A stretch of DNA of 64,000 nt from Hermatobates lingyangjiaoensis. Taxonomy: Eukaryota; Arthropoda; Insecta; Hemiptera; Hermatobatidae. Where the stretch lies: contig JAPFBL010000008.1 of assembly GCA_026182355.1 (NCBI GenBank), forward strand, positions 3,134,501-3,198,500. Reading direction: 5' to 3'. A program made the position numbers and the translations under genes. Positions 12,946-26,205 of the stretch are shown in pieces (the stretch's first letter is position 1; each line of letters starts with the position of its first letter). The notes beneath the pieces are model-generated. The model searched no databases, was not told the origin of the DNA, and saw only the letters and a list, made by a program, of their open reading frames with translations.

Positions 12946-13424
12946 GGGCTTTCTTACAATACCCTTTCATAACCTGATATAAATGGTGTGATTTGTATTA
13001 GTCAACTAAAGATGAAGCCTTATCCATTTTTTTACCACAAAGTGATTTTGAACATCAACAGATTAAATATATCTAAATGGTAATGATTTAATTATAATAA
13101 ATTTAGCAAGAGGAAATTTAATAAATAATCGACGAGAATATGGAATAATTATTTAATATATCAACAAATGATATCCATTATAGCTAACAGAAGTTTTAGA
13201 AATTATCAAATTAATATTAGTAAAATATTAACAGCACACAATTAAGTCCGCAATCAAAATCCACTTTGTCTTATTCCTATATTTTCTTCTATTGACATAT
13301 CAATTTGAATACAAGTGATAGAATAAGGCTCCTGATGCTGCGAAAAGTGCAGGAAATATCTTAATAAAACTAATTCTTTCTAAATTAAGCAGTTCATGAC
13401 AAATTGCATTGTCTGTAGGCTCTC

Positions 13425-13930
13425 AGGAATTGGCAACTTGTTCCAGCTGTCAAGAGAGGAAATGTCGCTGATGTCTGTAATCCTTGCATCAAAGATTCTT
13501 ACTTGTGGCTCAAATTTACTCAATTCCATCTAACTCGCAATATGAAACTTCAAGAAGAAGGTGGTAGATATTCTAGGTATCTGATAAATCCTGATGAAGA
13601 CCTGAGTTGGAAAGAATGAAAATAATGAGATGATTATCCGAGCACATAATGTTGTCCAATGTATAGAAGAATTTACCTGAAGAGGACAACATTCCATTTT
13701 CAATGATTCAATTTCCAATTCAGTTAGCGTTTGCCATAACTATTCATAAGTCTCAAGAAGAGATTCTACAGAAAGTATTAGTTCATTTAGATAAACCAGT
13801 ATTTCAACATGCCCAATTACATTTTGCTATCAGTAGGGTCAAAAAAAAAGATAACATTTAAGTTTTTTTGGAAAATTCAAATCGTATAAAAAATGTTGTA
13901 AATAGAAGAGAACTGTCTTAAAAAATGTAC
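13425..13930 (+). pseudogene. Helitron helicase relic within PHLDB intron
   Basis: In one frame from 13,425: LVPAVKRGNVADVCNPCIKD, then SYLWLKF and LTRNMKL, the PIF1-like motif III region of Helitron helicases (family form: DFRQ-LPVV-RG, LW, L-NMR). After a gap and stops, a second open stretch from 13,691 gives IPFSMIQFPIQLAFAITIHK, KPVFQHAQLHFAISRV and, shifted, KNVVNR. These are motifs V-VI and the C-terminus. The part between is deleted or scrambled. It has the same orientation as the host gene. It is less decayed at the C-terminus than the 2.8-kb relic and is probably a different insertion. Confidence 0.8.
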
Positions 13931-14136
13931 ATTATCCGCTATATTAGAAATGTATTAATTTAGAGTTTATCTGCATTTACGTGAACATGATTCCATTAAA
14001 AGGGAAGGTTGGATGGCCCTACAGGTCACGGGTAGTCTTGTATATGTTAAAACCAGAAACAAGTAGAAAGAATACTCCGAGACTCGCTTTTACTATTTCA
14101 ACCATTTTGTCGCCTGGAGAGGAAGGGGTACGCTAG

Positions 14137-14478
<342 letters not shown>

Positions 14479-15045
14479 AAATCCAGGATGGGGGGGTATT
14501 ACGTGAACGCTTACCACTCTCCCCTCTATACCTCTTAGAGATCCACTTCATGATATGAGGATCGGATTTGTGTTTTGTTATCAGAATTGTATACATGATT
14601 CTGAACCAAGGCTACTTTCAGAAATGTATTGAATGCTAAGTCGAATCCAGGTTCTTACCTGTACCTAGGCATCATGCATGGATAATGATAATGTGATCAC
14701 CAGGTATCATTGTAACATCAATCCAATAATCTCCTTCCTCAGTATGAACTGACGACAGTTTATATACGCAATCTAATTTCTCTCACCATGAACACCAACA
14801 TGCCCTGAATTTAGAACTACCTTATGTCTTTAATATTTATTACTGGGATCTGCAGTCCTTATGCAGCCTGTGGAACCCTACTTAAACCCTTTAATCCCTT
14901 CTTTGCTGACCCTTAACCTCATCATAAGCATTATACGTCATACTTGAGACTCACATTTAAAATCAATAATCTCTTGACAACTGCTTCATTATAAATATTG
15001 GTAACAAGTGTCAATGTTGATTTAAATAAACAACCCTATGCGTGT
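14479..15045 (+). terminator. PHLDB 3' UTR with polyadenylation signal
   Basis: Non-coding sequence follows the stop codon. The first canonical AATAAA is at 15,025-15,030, followed by a GT-rich stretch (TGCGTGTGTAGG, about 15,039-15,050) suited to be the downstream element. Cleavage is therefore inferred near 15,045. Longer 3' ends cannot be excluded. Confidence 0.6.
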
Positions 15046-15049
15046 GTAG

Positions 15050-18000
15050 GAAATATGTTTTTATTAATATATACAGTTTGAAACAATGAAAGAATAGAGT
15101 CATTCTGAGTATTAAGGGTAAGCCTCCATATGAATAACAATGTGTAGAAAGAACGCCTTTAGAAGCACAGTGGCTTTTCTTGAGGTTACATCAGATATTT
15201 GAGGACCAGCATATCTCCTCATTGCTAGTCTCCCCTCCCCTGCCTTCCCCCCTTTGCTGTAAATTTATTAACAAAGTCAACTGTATTTGATGGGAATTTA
15301 TTATTTTGATACAATTTTGAGGAAATATAATTAGGAAATTCATTTCCTATACCATTTGTTAATTTATGAAACATGGTAACTTTATTGTTGGAGGCAATGC
15401 AAGTAATGGTTGACTTTCCCCCAAGTGTGTGGGGAATGCCAAATTAGTCTTAAGATATAGTCTCACCCAGCTCTTTGTATAGATTCCTCTAAAGGTTGTT
15501 TGTTTCTAGATTTTATATGGAGTACTTGAAAAAAATAAAATATCTGTACTTTAATAGATTTACAATGATTTTTTCCTGTGAGCATTATGATTGGATTGCA
15601 AATTATAATCCAGACTTGTTACAAAAAAATATGATTTTGAAAAGTACACTTATTTTAATGAGCAATTCAATATCGTGGTATCCAGTAAATTATTATAAAT
15701 GACATTGTGTTATAATTAATTTAAATATTTTTTTCATTCAACGCACATTGAGTGCTTGTATCCCTGATGACACAAATCATTAGCTTGGATGTTCCGAAAG
15801 GTTGCTCTTTTATGGTTGTCAAGTTGGCCAGTTATGCTGTAAGTTTTGTATTCATTTGTAATTGTTATTTAACCTGTTTCATTTCTTTATGACTCATCAT
15901 GTTAATATCTATGAAGTTATTATGATGGTTATGTAAAAATATTATTTGAAATGTTATATCTGTGCCCTCCCTGGATCTGTAAACCTACGCTCCGACCAAG
16001 AGGCATGGGCGTTTTTGTTAAAATCTGAAAGCACTGGTCATTTGCTCCAATCCGGAGGTATCGGTACCTAAGCATCCACTCAGAGCTATCGGTGCCAGAA
16101 CTCTCACGTGATGGCATCTGCCCTCAGCTGTACCCTCCCAGCAATGTTTCTGGAGTTCAATTTTTTTTTAAAGCATGGTTCCATACTTTTGAAGTTACTA
16201 AGTTTCTAAAACAGTATTTTCGTCTTTTTTAACTAAAAATTATAATTTATGTATGGAAGCTAAGCTGGATTTCGTTTAACTAGCTCTGAAGACCTGCTTG
16301 CATATAAAATAATTGAATTTCTTGCATAATGATGTTATACACGGGCCAGGTTTATATTTACATTCAGGATATCTTTATTGAATTACCGAATACTTATTAG
16401 ATGCAGGATTGTCTTTTTTTAGTTAAAGTGACTGCGTTTCCTCCATCACTCAATTTAGTTATCAATGCCTGCTCTCAGTGCCTCTGTATAATATATCGAG
16501 ATTCATTATTTAATAATGTTCTTTATAAAGAGTACAACCAGTACTTTAAACTTTGTTTAAACATTCTTACCACTAGTTTATAAAGCATTGTTTTCTAACA
16601 ATTCAAGCTTACAGCTTGAAAATTTTCTCTATATATTTCAATTATTTCTTTCATGGAAGATAAAATTGGACTGAAATCTGAACATTTGGACAGTTTCCCT
16701 GTACCTACCCTTTCTTGTTTAATATTTTGATGTACAAATGAGGATTTCACCGTAGTAAGATTAGCCATTATTTTTAAAAAGTAAGAACCAAAAATCAATA
16801 TTGAAAATTAACAACTTTAAACATAGATAAATTGGTAATTTTTCAAAAAAAAAAAATCTTTTTAATTTTAATAATTATTCTATCTGGTTTATTGTCTGTA
16901 TAGACCATCTATATTAATGCAAAGATGCACCGAATTTTATATCTGTATTAAATATATACAGATATCTCTTATCTTTAAGGTAAAGAATTAGTCATTTTCT
17001 GTTATCAGGATTTGTGACCAGCTTTAATTCAAAATTTTCAGTTTCTTTTCATCGTTAAATTGAATATCTATCCTATGCATTATTTTTTAGGGTGAACTTT
17101 TACTATGATGAGGGCCTCAAATTTAAACTGATTTTCTTTTATAATTATATATATATATATATATATATAAATATGACCATTTCAATTTATGTATATATCA
17201 ACACTATTGTTTTTTATCGATGTTTGGTTCTGATAAAGAAAAGTAGTGTTGAATATTTGTGGTCGAGATAAGAAAACATTGAATATATATAAAATAATCG
17301 GGACTCCTACAGTTTTCTAGATTAAAATGAAATTCTCAAATGTTACGTTTAGGTTTTTTGTAAAATATTCTTCATAAGTTATAACACAGAGAAAACAAAA
17401 ATTATACATCCACAAATAAATGTACGTTTAAACAAAATGTTATTAGACAGCGTGTTATCATACGCTTGAAAAATGATCAAGTCCCGATTTAGTTTAGTAC
17501 TATATCTATGTTCATTTTGTTTCGTCTTTCCGATTTTATAGTGTATATATATATATAAATGGTGTAAAGTAAGGATGTTTTAGTTTGGTTTAGAGGACTG
17601 ATAACAAGCAATGTAGGGGGAGCTGTTCTTCATTCAATAGCATTGAGACTTCCGCAGTCTTCACAAATATCCACCAATTCTCCTGCCAATAGTCTTATCA
17701 AGCGAAGTGCCCTGGGGTATCCTAATCAGGAGACATCGAAAGAAAAAAAAAGACTTAAAAATAAGGGACAAGAGTTTTTCTAAAGTATTTATTCAATAAA
17801 TAAACTCAAACAGTTTAATGACTGATTGAACATTTACGGGATTTCTAATTAGTATAAATTTTCTTAAAAGTAATTGTTTTTAGATTATTGATATTAATAC
17901 AATTCAATGTTGCTTTCTTACTTGTAAAAATTTTAAATTTTGAGAAAAATATATTTGCAGGTTATTAAGGTTAGTAATAATAATGGCCTGGGCAGCGCAG

Positions 18001-18390
18001 TGGCTACCTAGAAACTTCTTTGTAGTATGCGATCTCACATCCTAACTGTGACCTCGGCATAAGCGCAATCTAATGAATGTTCTTAATCTTAATCCCGTCT
18101 GAACTTCATCAATCTTATAACTCATAACTTCTGATCAAAAACACATGTATGAAGCAGGAAAATTAGGTCCCCTTCAAGATAGTTATGACAAACATAACTC
18201 TTCGCGATCTTAGTAAGGAATTTTACTTAGGACGTGCTGAAGAAATGAAAATAGTTACTTTTTTTCTAAAATAAGGAAATTTTGTTCCTTTTATCTGATG
18301 CTGTTAAAGTTCAGTGATGAAGAAATCATTTCAGTGTTTTTAATATTTTATTGAGCTTAAATAGGGCAAGTTATATTTATATGTTGAGAT
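15050..18390. other. Intergenic stretch, mostly unassigned
   Basis: AT-rich DNA without a recognisable gene. A GC-richer patch at 15,955-16,145 has stop codons in all useful frames and no family I recognise. A TA array lies at 17,146-17,169, and a SINE-like scrap (GGGCAGCGCAGTGGCTACC) at about 17,990-18,060. Confidence 0.5.
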
Positions 18391-18449
18391 AATATGACGA
18401 AGTATAGCCTATACTCCCACGGTAATTGCGTACCAAAGTGCAGAATACG

Positions 18450-18745
18450 CGGCCAGATCACATACCGAATTGCTAACACTCATGAGATAGCGTACCCAAT
18501 TCCAGACTGCACCCATGAAGATCACATACCGTATATATGTACTCATGAGATTACGTCATCGTTGATAGAATATACCAAAGAGCATACTTGATTGAATGCT
18601 CAAATCACCACTGCGATCTTATAACGTAGAGCATACTACACTCTTAAGGTCACATACCGAATTTCAAACTATATTCATGAGGTGACATACCAAAGTGTAG
18701 ATTACAGCCCCTAAGGGATTACATCACCACTGAGGTTATACCAAA
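18450..18745. repeat. Degenerate tandem repeat with CATACCG boxes
   Basis: Boxes of the form GATCACATACCGAATT, then AACTNNACTCATGAG, recur at about 45-60-bp spacing (18,456, 18,520, 18,650, with weaker copies between). The units are strongly diverged. They carry no continuous ORF beyond a chance 65-codon frame. Confidence 0.55.
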
Positions 18746-19413
18746 GCAACACGATATGCCACTGTAAAACAAGTTTCATTTTAGTTTTCATATTTTAAAC
18801 CCCAAATCAATTGAGAAATTCATTTTATTCTTATTCTTTCAGTTTGATTGAAAAACTTAAATCTCTGTTTTTTATTGAAATAACATTTAATTTCAATATT
18901 TCCAATGTTGGACGACATTCAATGCAAATTTGCTTTCAACATTCGCAAATTGACTTAAAATTTTTCTGAATACACGTATTTGATATTTTCAGCATGTATG
19001 ATTCACACATTAACATTTTTGATGAGAAACCATTTTTCGAATATTTTTCCTTAAAAAAAGCTTTTATTTATTAATGGGATACCTAAAGTATGGAAATACA
19101 GTATGACTAAAAACTTCTACAAGCGCTGAGTACATAGAAGAAATCTGATGAACATATTTTATCAGACACCTTTAAATTGAACTTTTGAGATCGTAAAGAG
19201 AATTTATGAATTCTCTGTATTGATAATTGGAGAAGTATGTGCTAAAAGATGAAAGGGAGTCTCTCTGCCAAGAATGAATTACGCTTTTACTTTTCCTTCA
19301 TATATTATCAGTTCTCTTTGTTTTAGAAGCAATGTGTGAACCCTAGGAGGCATTCCTGGATGTACCAGACGTAGTATAAGAAGATAATATAGACAACGTA
19401 TAATATTTATTTA

Positions 19414-19417
<4 letters not shown>

Positions 19418-19458
<41 letters not shown>

Positions 19459-19590
19459 GAATTAAAAAGAAGGTAGTGCATAGATAGACAAAGGAATGAT
19501 TAACTCACTTCTATATTCGACCATCGTCGTCATCAGGAGGACAAGAAGGCACATTGGAGACTATTATATATATATAAAATATAATTAAAC
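19418..19590. mobile_element. TA-bounded element with CTGATGA-hairpin-GAA core
   Basis: A TA array (19,418-19,455) is followed at 19,505-19,551 (read on the minus strand) by CTCCTGATGACGACGATGGT then CGAATATAGAAGTGAG, then another TATATATA at 19,563. The same box occurs beside TA arrays at 21,935, 26,600, 51,000 and 54,680. No ORF is present. Confidence 0.6.
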
Positions 19591-20123
19591 TCGTATTGGA
19601 AATCAATGAAACAAAAAGCCAGCCTCAAGCAAAGAATAAAAACTACAAAAAATATGATCTGATGATATAGAGTGAAAGGTAGATTATTCTAGTTATTTTT
19701 TCCTTATGCCTTTTTGTTTCATATATAAAAGTAATTAACCACAAAGAATAGGGGATTAACGCTCTGAGGCCTTTCGTTTACACATCCTCAGAGAGCAAGT
19801 GAATTCAAGTAGTAAAGAAGAACAAATGGCGTTATTTGGCAGCATTGACTGTATTTATTGTATTAAATTAGGACTAGTCTTAATCTGTTTGACGATTCCT
19901 TCAAGTACAATTCCATCCCATTTAAAAAGACCTGGGCTATTGTTGACTAAACTCTTATGGCTGTTGATTACGATTGTGCTTTCAACGATGCTTCTTTTTC
20001 TTTCAGTAGCTATAAATACCAATACTTTTGCTTCTTCCCAGTTGATTATATGAAGATAAGGTCGACTTACTGAAATGAGTTCTGTTATAGTTTCTCCGTC
20101 TTTGTTTCTTTTAATCGTTTGCT

Positions 20124-20425
20124 ATATATATATATATATATACAAATATATATATATCATATACACAGTATGAAGTAGATTCAATAATATCGACCGTTTG
20201 ATAGAATAGGTTGTTCACCGTAATCAGGTTCGGTCAATTTTCCAGGATACAAACCAATCAAACTCTCGTTGCCAACGTTTCGTTATTTACAAACTTTTCA
20301 TGGCTTTGAAGGGAAGGTTTAAATAAAACCGGAAACGTTGGCAACGAGAGTTGATTTTTCAACGTGAAAAGTTGACCGACCCGATTAGAGAACACACCTA
20401 GTCAGGTATAAATATATATATATGA
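20124..20425. mobile_element. TA-bounded foldback with GTTGGCAACGAGAG arms
   Basis: TA arrays (20,124-20,156 and about 20,408-20,424) enclose an imperfect inverted repeat: AACTCTCGTTGCCAACGTTTC (20,260-20,281) against GGAAACGTTGGCAACGAGAG (20,331-20,350). There are outer pairs GGTCAATTTTCC.. and ..AAAAGTTGACCGA. A GGTTTAAATAAAACCGGAAA hairpin sits between the arms. Confidence 0.65.
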
Positions 20426-21127
20426 GTACAAATAAGGATTGTTTCAAACCACAGTAATGAAGTAGGAAAGACGGAATACTAAGATCTTATCAACCTATGA
20501 AAAAGCTGTGTCTACATCAGAGTCAAACAACTAATTACAAGACATACAATCATCATGGCATAGGAAGGGATTTAATGGGAGGATCTAGATAGTTGTTTCA
20601 AGTGTAAAGTGCAGGAAAGGACAATAGTCCAGGAAGAAATTTTTGAGTAGATAGAGGATTTTTCATAGGTAATAATTGAAAAGACGGAAGCTAAATTTAT
20701 TACCTATGAAAAATCTGTGTTTTTAAGAAATATTATCGAATCATCTCTGATAAAATTTAAAGATCTAATATTCTAAACATTAGTAACGGGTTTTTCAAAC
20801 TTGACTCAGTCTTGATAAGGGCAATAGACTCATCTAAGAGGGTTGAAAGTTAGTGGATAGTTTTTTTATTTTTTCTTACTGTATTTCTTTATTTAACCAA
20901 ATATGTCTCCCTGGACTATTGTCCTTTCCTGCACTTTACACCCTTAAAAATACCTCTCTTCCGTCCAACTGCTCTCGGCCCCTTGTCATGATGTTTCTAC
21001 ATTTTGTGTTTTAGTTGGGCTTGAACTCTGACGAAGACCGCTTGTTACAGTTGGAAGATCTGAGTATTTTTTCCATTTCTTGTGGTTTAATCATTGATTG
21101 TTATTTCACGTGTTTATTATGAAATCT

Positions 21128-21653
21128 TGTTATATATATATATATGTATATATTGATAAAAGTATGGACCGTGAAGTAGAAAGAAAATAAAATGTTATAA
21201 GGACTCGGTGAGTTCTTCAGGTTCAAATTAAACTCTCATTGCCCACGTTTCAGTTTTTATTTAAAGCCTTTAATTAAATTATTTAAAGACCAGTTGATTA
21301 AAACCTGTAAGTTTTCTCACTAACCTATAGTCAAAATTTCCATTGTAATTTCTTAATTGTAACTAATTGCACTTTTATGTATGTTTGATTTTTGAACGAT
21401 TGTATATTTCTTATATTTCCTCTGTTTTTGTAGGCCTATAAAAAAGGTTTTACATAAAAACCGAAACGTTTTTAAAGATCTAATATTCTAAACATTAGTA
21501 ACGGGTTTTTCAAACTTGACTCAGTCTTGATAAGGGCAATAGGCTCATCTAAGAGAGTTGACAGTTAGTGGATAGTGGAGTTTAATTTGAACTTGAAGAA
21601 CTGACCGAGTCCCGATAAACTTTAGTTTTGTATATATATATATATATATATAA
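21128..21653. mobile_element. TA-bounded foldback, second member
   Basis: TA arrays at 21,131-21,145 and 21,632-21,653 enclose CTCGGTGAGTTCTTCAGGTT, CAAATTAAACTC and its complement near 21,570-21,615. Inside is a hairpin GGTTTT-ACAT-AAAAACC followed by GAAACG (21,444-21,470). A 130-base segment (TCTAATATTCTAAACATTAG...) duplicates 20,764-20,865 almost exactly. Confidence 0.65.
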
Positions 21654-23620
21654 TAAATTGATCGCATATACACCATTTATGTACTCTAAAATAATTGTTC
21701 AATTCTTTTTTAATTATTATCATAGTAAATAGATATGTTGCTGTTTACAATAGTGGCACTAGGATCTCCAGAAACCAGTTTGGTGGCATATTCCTTTATT
21801 TTTTTAATGAAGGTTAAATCTCAAATTTAGAACTGTAAGTGTTCTAACGTATTTGGTATGCCTCTTTGAATTATTTTTGATTTTTTAATTTAGACAAATT
21901 TTAGTTTCTATTAGAACACACGTACATATATACCTGATGACGAGGAAGTTGAAATATAGTAGATTTGTTGTATATATATGCATACAAAAATAATTGAAAT
22001 AAATCGTGTGATGGAAATTAATGAAACAAAAAATCGCAAGGTAAAATGAACCAAAACATTGAGAGAAATCAACAGAGAGCTACTCATATCCCTCAGAGAG
22101 CGATATTTTTCTGTTTTAATTTTTCCTTGTGGCTTTTTGTTTATTATATATTTAATGTTATGTGTTTACTTTGATTTAATTAGTTTTCCCAACAATATAT
22201 TATTTTATTTTGTCGAACCCAACGAATTTTTGGGCTAGATATATAATGATGATGGTGCCTCCTAGGGTGTTAATATGTGTCAAAACACTTCAAATCTTGC
22301 TCCGAACAAAAGAAAAATAAAATTTTGTTTCTTTGTAGTGGTTTTGTTCAGATGTACATTTCAATGCATATCATCAGTGAGTCCTGGATTAGAGAGTTTC
22401 TTTTATAATTTTCTAAAAAAATGTTTCCACCCTCTGTATAAATGGGATAAGTAATATGTTTATGAAAATATAAAACAAACTCCTCAAGTCCAACTGTTAG
22501 AAGCTTTTATTTTTTATTTTGTTGTTGTAACTTCTTCTAGCTTTATTGTTTTTAAATTAATAATAATGAGGACTGTATTTTTTTTTATTTAAGTTGATTA
22601 AGCTTCTATGTAATAAATTTTGTAGAATAATTTCGATAATAGAATATGTTTAACTACTTTTCTACCATTTAAGAAAAACAATCATATTATTTTGTTTTGA
22701 AATATATAAATAATTTTTAGTGGTGTTGGTTGATTTTCCTGATATATATATATATATATTTTTTTCATAAAACTCATCCCTGGTATAATGGTTTTTTTTT
22801 CTTTGTTGATGCTTATTTGCTTATCCGACCAGTGTTATTTTCCAAAGATGAACTAAACATTAAATTAAAAACAATATTCCGAAATAATCTAATCCCCGTT
22901 TTTTTAAGATATAATTTTCAGTTATCTTTTTCGAGTCTTCTGCATGCAGACTGTGACAGCAAGTTGTGCAAGTAGTAATAATAGCCAGTATTTGTTTTGT
23001 TTTTGCTTCACAGTTTAGAATTTTACTTGGAAGGTCCAGCAAGTCGACCGGTAATTAAACCTGAAAGGTTACTTAAACTGGATTTGGAAGTGTTTCGTCC
23101 ATATGATGTAAATTGTATTCCAAGATATGAATGGGAGATACAATATTTGCAAGGATCTAAATTTTCCACTGTCCATTGTCGTTCTATCGGAGCACTGTAT
23201 CTTCCCTCTCCTACATCTCCTGATGATGTTTAAACCGAAACTTTGAGACTGTAAGTGTGTAAATCTTTTGCATCTGCTTATTTACTTTCCTTTTTAAAAG
23301 AAAGTTATTACATTGTTTTGGAATATATTAATAATCGTTAATAGCGATGAACGATTTTCCTGAAACGCATGTCCTTTATAATTGGTGTTCTTGAAATGGA
23401 TATGGAAATGGATGGTAATTGCTTGCAGCAAAGATGTTGCACTGCGAGCCAATACAACGTCTGTGATCATATAGGCTTCAAGACTTTTGTTTCTCTTTCA
23501 TTTTCTCTTAAGACGGCGTCTGCCAAAATTACATCACTATAAAGGTAATATTTTTTAAATAATTTAAAGGGAATGTGTAGAGAAAAAAAATTGGAATATT
23601 AAATGAATGAAGTGTTAGGT

Positions 23621-23833
23621 TTATTTGCCATGGATAAAGTCCTTGAGCCACTTGAGGAGTTCCATGAGTGACTTGCCTTTCATCAGCTTGTTAGCCTCCT
23701 CCTTGACATAGGAGGCGACGTGAGAGCTGACCCAGGGTTCGTTGTCTTGGCAAAACTTGAGGAATGACTTGTTCAACAGATCTTCAACTTGCTTTTCTGT
23801 CATTCCTTCAACATTGAGCCCAACCTGAGTGAA
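23621..23833 (-). CDS. TULIP protein gene A, exon 5 (terminal)
   Basis: This exon encodes residues 169-238, starting FTQVGLNVEG after the acceptor GTTTCAG and ending KWLKDFIHGK, stop. It holds two amphipathic helices: TEKQVEDLLNKSFLKF, then VSSHVASYVKEEANKLM and SLMELLKWL. Conserved asparagines follow the family's LN-x(n)-N rhythm. It is 38/69 identical, by eye, to the last exon of the neighbouring paralog at 56.3 kb. The only cysteine of the protein is here (KFCQDN). The stop codon lies inside AATAAA (minus strand 23,625-23,620), so the polyadenylation signal may overlap the end of the coding region. Confidence 0.9.
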   Translation of the reverse strand, partial: FTQVGLNVEGMTEKQVEDLLNKSFLKFCQDNEPWVSSHVASYVKEEANKLMKGKSLMELLKWLKDFIHGK

Positions 23834-24689
23834 CTGAAACACCATTATCTTTGCTTTACTTACAATTATGGGATTTTATAGAACCACATGCATTCACAAC
23901 ACAAGAAATACCACAATTACTATAACTAAACTGATTGATTTACAAGTAATAAAAACAATTTTCTTAAAATACATGACATTATAATTTGATTCAAGGTGGA
24001 AAGCTATGTTATTGGTTTGAAAGTAATGAAATATATTTAGTAGAATACATGTCTTTATAAAGGACAACTACCGATGAGCCAATTCTTGTGAGTCCTTTTC
24101 CTTTGCCCCATTGACAATCTGAACGACCAATTATGCCTTTTATTTTCTTTACTTGTATTGTTATATTATCAAAAGAACAAACTATAGTAATAAAAAAGTT
24201 TTCTTTTCATTTATCCAACTCATAATATTGGCGCTTCAGGCAATTTTGGGGTTGATTTTGTTGTATTTTGGTATACCAGAAAGTAAATAAACAGTTTCAA
24301 ATGGTTGTGAATGCTGACATTAGTTTTGATATAAAGAAAACTTACAAATCAGGACGGATTATATTTTTTCTGACTGCATGCATATCATGTTTTTCACTCA
24401 GCAATTGAAAAGAATACAGGTTTGAGATTCTGATGAAACTATAAAATTCAATCCGGTAACTCAATGTAAATTTTGCGTGAATTTAACCTTGCACATGGTG
24501 GCCACTAGATAACCTGAACCGCTTATACAAATGCCTTAATGCCTTTTATTTCGATTCAAGTAATTGCCGTAAGCAGTTTGACAAAGCATGTAACAGTGTA
24601 AAAGGGAAATTATCAAATAGGTTTATGTTTAGATTTTCTAATATTCTAATGTTGATAATTAAACCTAAATGTTGCCTAACTGAAATGTA

Positions 24690-24900
24690 TTTCGAGTAGC
24701 AATTTTTAACGAATAGGTGACATCGTAAACTCTCGGGACCGACGGCGTAACGACGTCTCCGAGCAACGACGTGCCCAAATTTATTCATCTCCCAGAGTGA
24801 ATGAGTCTAGAGCCGGGCCAAAGTGGGAGTTGAACCCCGGATCTACCAGTCCAGAGAAGAGCATGTTCTCACTGCGTTAACCTGACACCCCTTAATGCCT
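24690..24900 (-). repeat. tRNA-derived SINE, family 1
   Basis: On the minus strand the head shows GTTAACGCAGTGAGAACATG (A-box region) and a B-box GGGGTTCAACTCCC. It is followed by CTTTGGCCCGGCTCTAGA and a body ending ACGATGTCACCTATTCGTTA. This is one of the better preserved heads of the family. Confidence 0.75.
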
Positions 24901-26205
24901 GTTAATGTTTTTGATTTCTTTGCTCTCCATCCTGTTATTGAAAAAAACTGTAGGTAATTAAAGTCACTCTTTCCTAATTTTTGACGATCCATTGTTTACA
25001 ATTAACATTAAAAGTTTTACAACCATTTATATTGCGATATTTTTATTAGGTAGACGAGCTGGTAGTATGCTAGTTTTAAATAGTGCTTAAAAAAATGTTT
25101 ACTTTCCGTTAATATAACTGAGGTACTTTAAAAAAAAAAAGGCTCATATGTTTAATGATAAACATTAACATTGTGTTTATTTAATGGACGTATTACTTAT
25201 TAAATTCGAATCATAGTTATGCTAAAGTCCAGCAGAAGGCGCAGTTGTTTTTTCACATTTATTTATCGGTAAAGGCCCCAAGCCGGAGGGAAAGTTTCAA
25301 AACCATCACAGTTGTCTTTCCGCCTCACACCATTATGTTTCCTTAGGGACCACAATAAAGTTTTTGTCTCTCCATTTCCTTCCTAGTGTTTTTGTTCTGT
25401 TTAGAGATTGTACAGGATTTATACAGCTTTGATTAGATGTTGTGCTTTTCAATATCAGCCGATTTTCCCTAGTCTTCCATATACACTAACACTAAGACAC
25501 ACTAAACGAAATTGTAATTCTATATTTGTATTAAATACATTTATACAATAGGCTTCTTCTTCATAATAAGAATTAACAGTTTTACAACAATATTTTTCTT
25601 ATTGAAAAATAACTATTTTATTTCAAAAACCTTTCTGATTAACTCCCCACGCAAATGTAAATCTTAGCATCAACTCACCGAAAGATTTGTTTTTATTTTC
25701 CGTATTTACATTGGGTACAACGTTTCGGTCTACACTGACCATTATCAAGGAATTCTTTCTACAATATTTTGCAATTCTTAATACAATGCTTATTTACGCT
25801 AACATCACTTAATTCACTTCATTTAAACATAATAAAATACACTTTTAAAATTTACAATCTACATTAATAAATCTAAACATAACCTTGTGTTAACAGGTTT
25901 GTTTCTAAATACCCTACATGCATTTTACACAACGTTACTTGAGTCACTATATAGTTGTTATGTCTTTTTCACGTATGTAACTTTAAAATTCTGGAAAAAC
26001 AATTAGCCTGAACGTTAAGGTTCGGCTTCTTCTCCTTTATACTTAACGATTCAATTATATGCAGCCTCGTATGGTTATTTTCTCGATATAATACTTCAAT
26101 GTTGTCTTCCAATGTTGATTTATGTGGTACCTCAAAGATGGAGGAATTATGTCAGAAAACTTGAGAAGCTATGTAAAAAACATACAAGTCTTGAAGTAGG
26201 CAAGT

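Noticed and set aside
22997..23233. 78-codon plus-strand ORF
   Set aside because: Its 3' part is the CTGATGATGTTTAAACCGAA / GACTGTAAGTGTG box of a repeat family; the rest matches no protein family I know.
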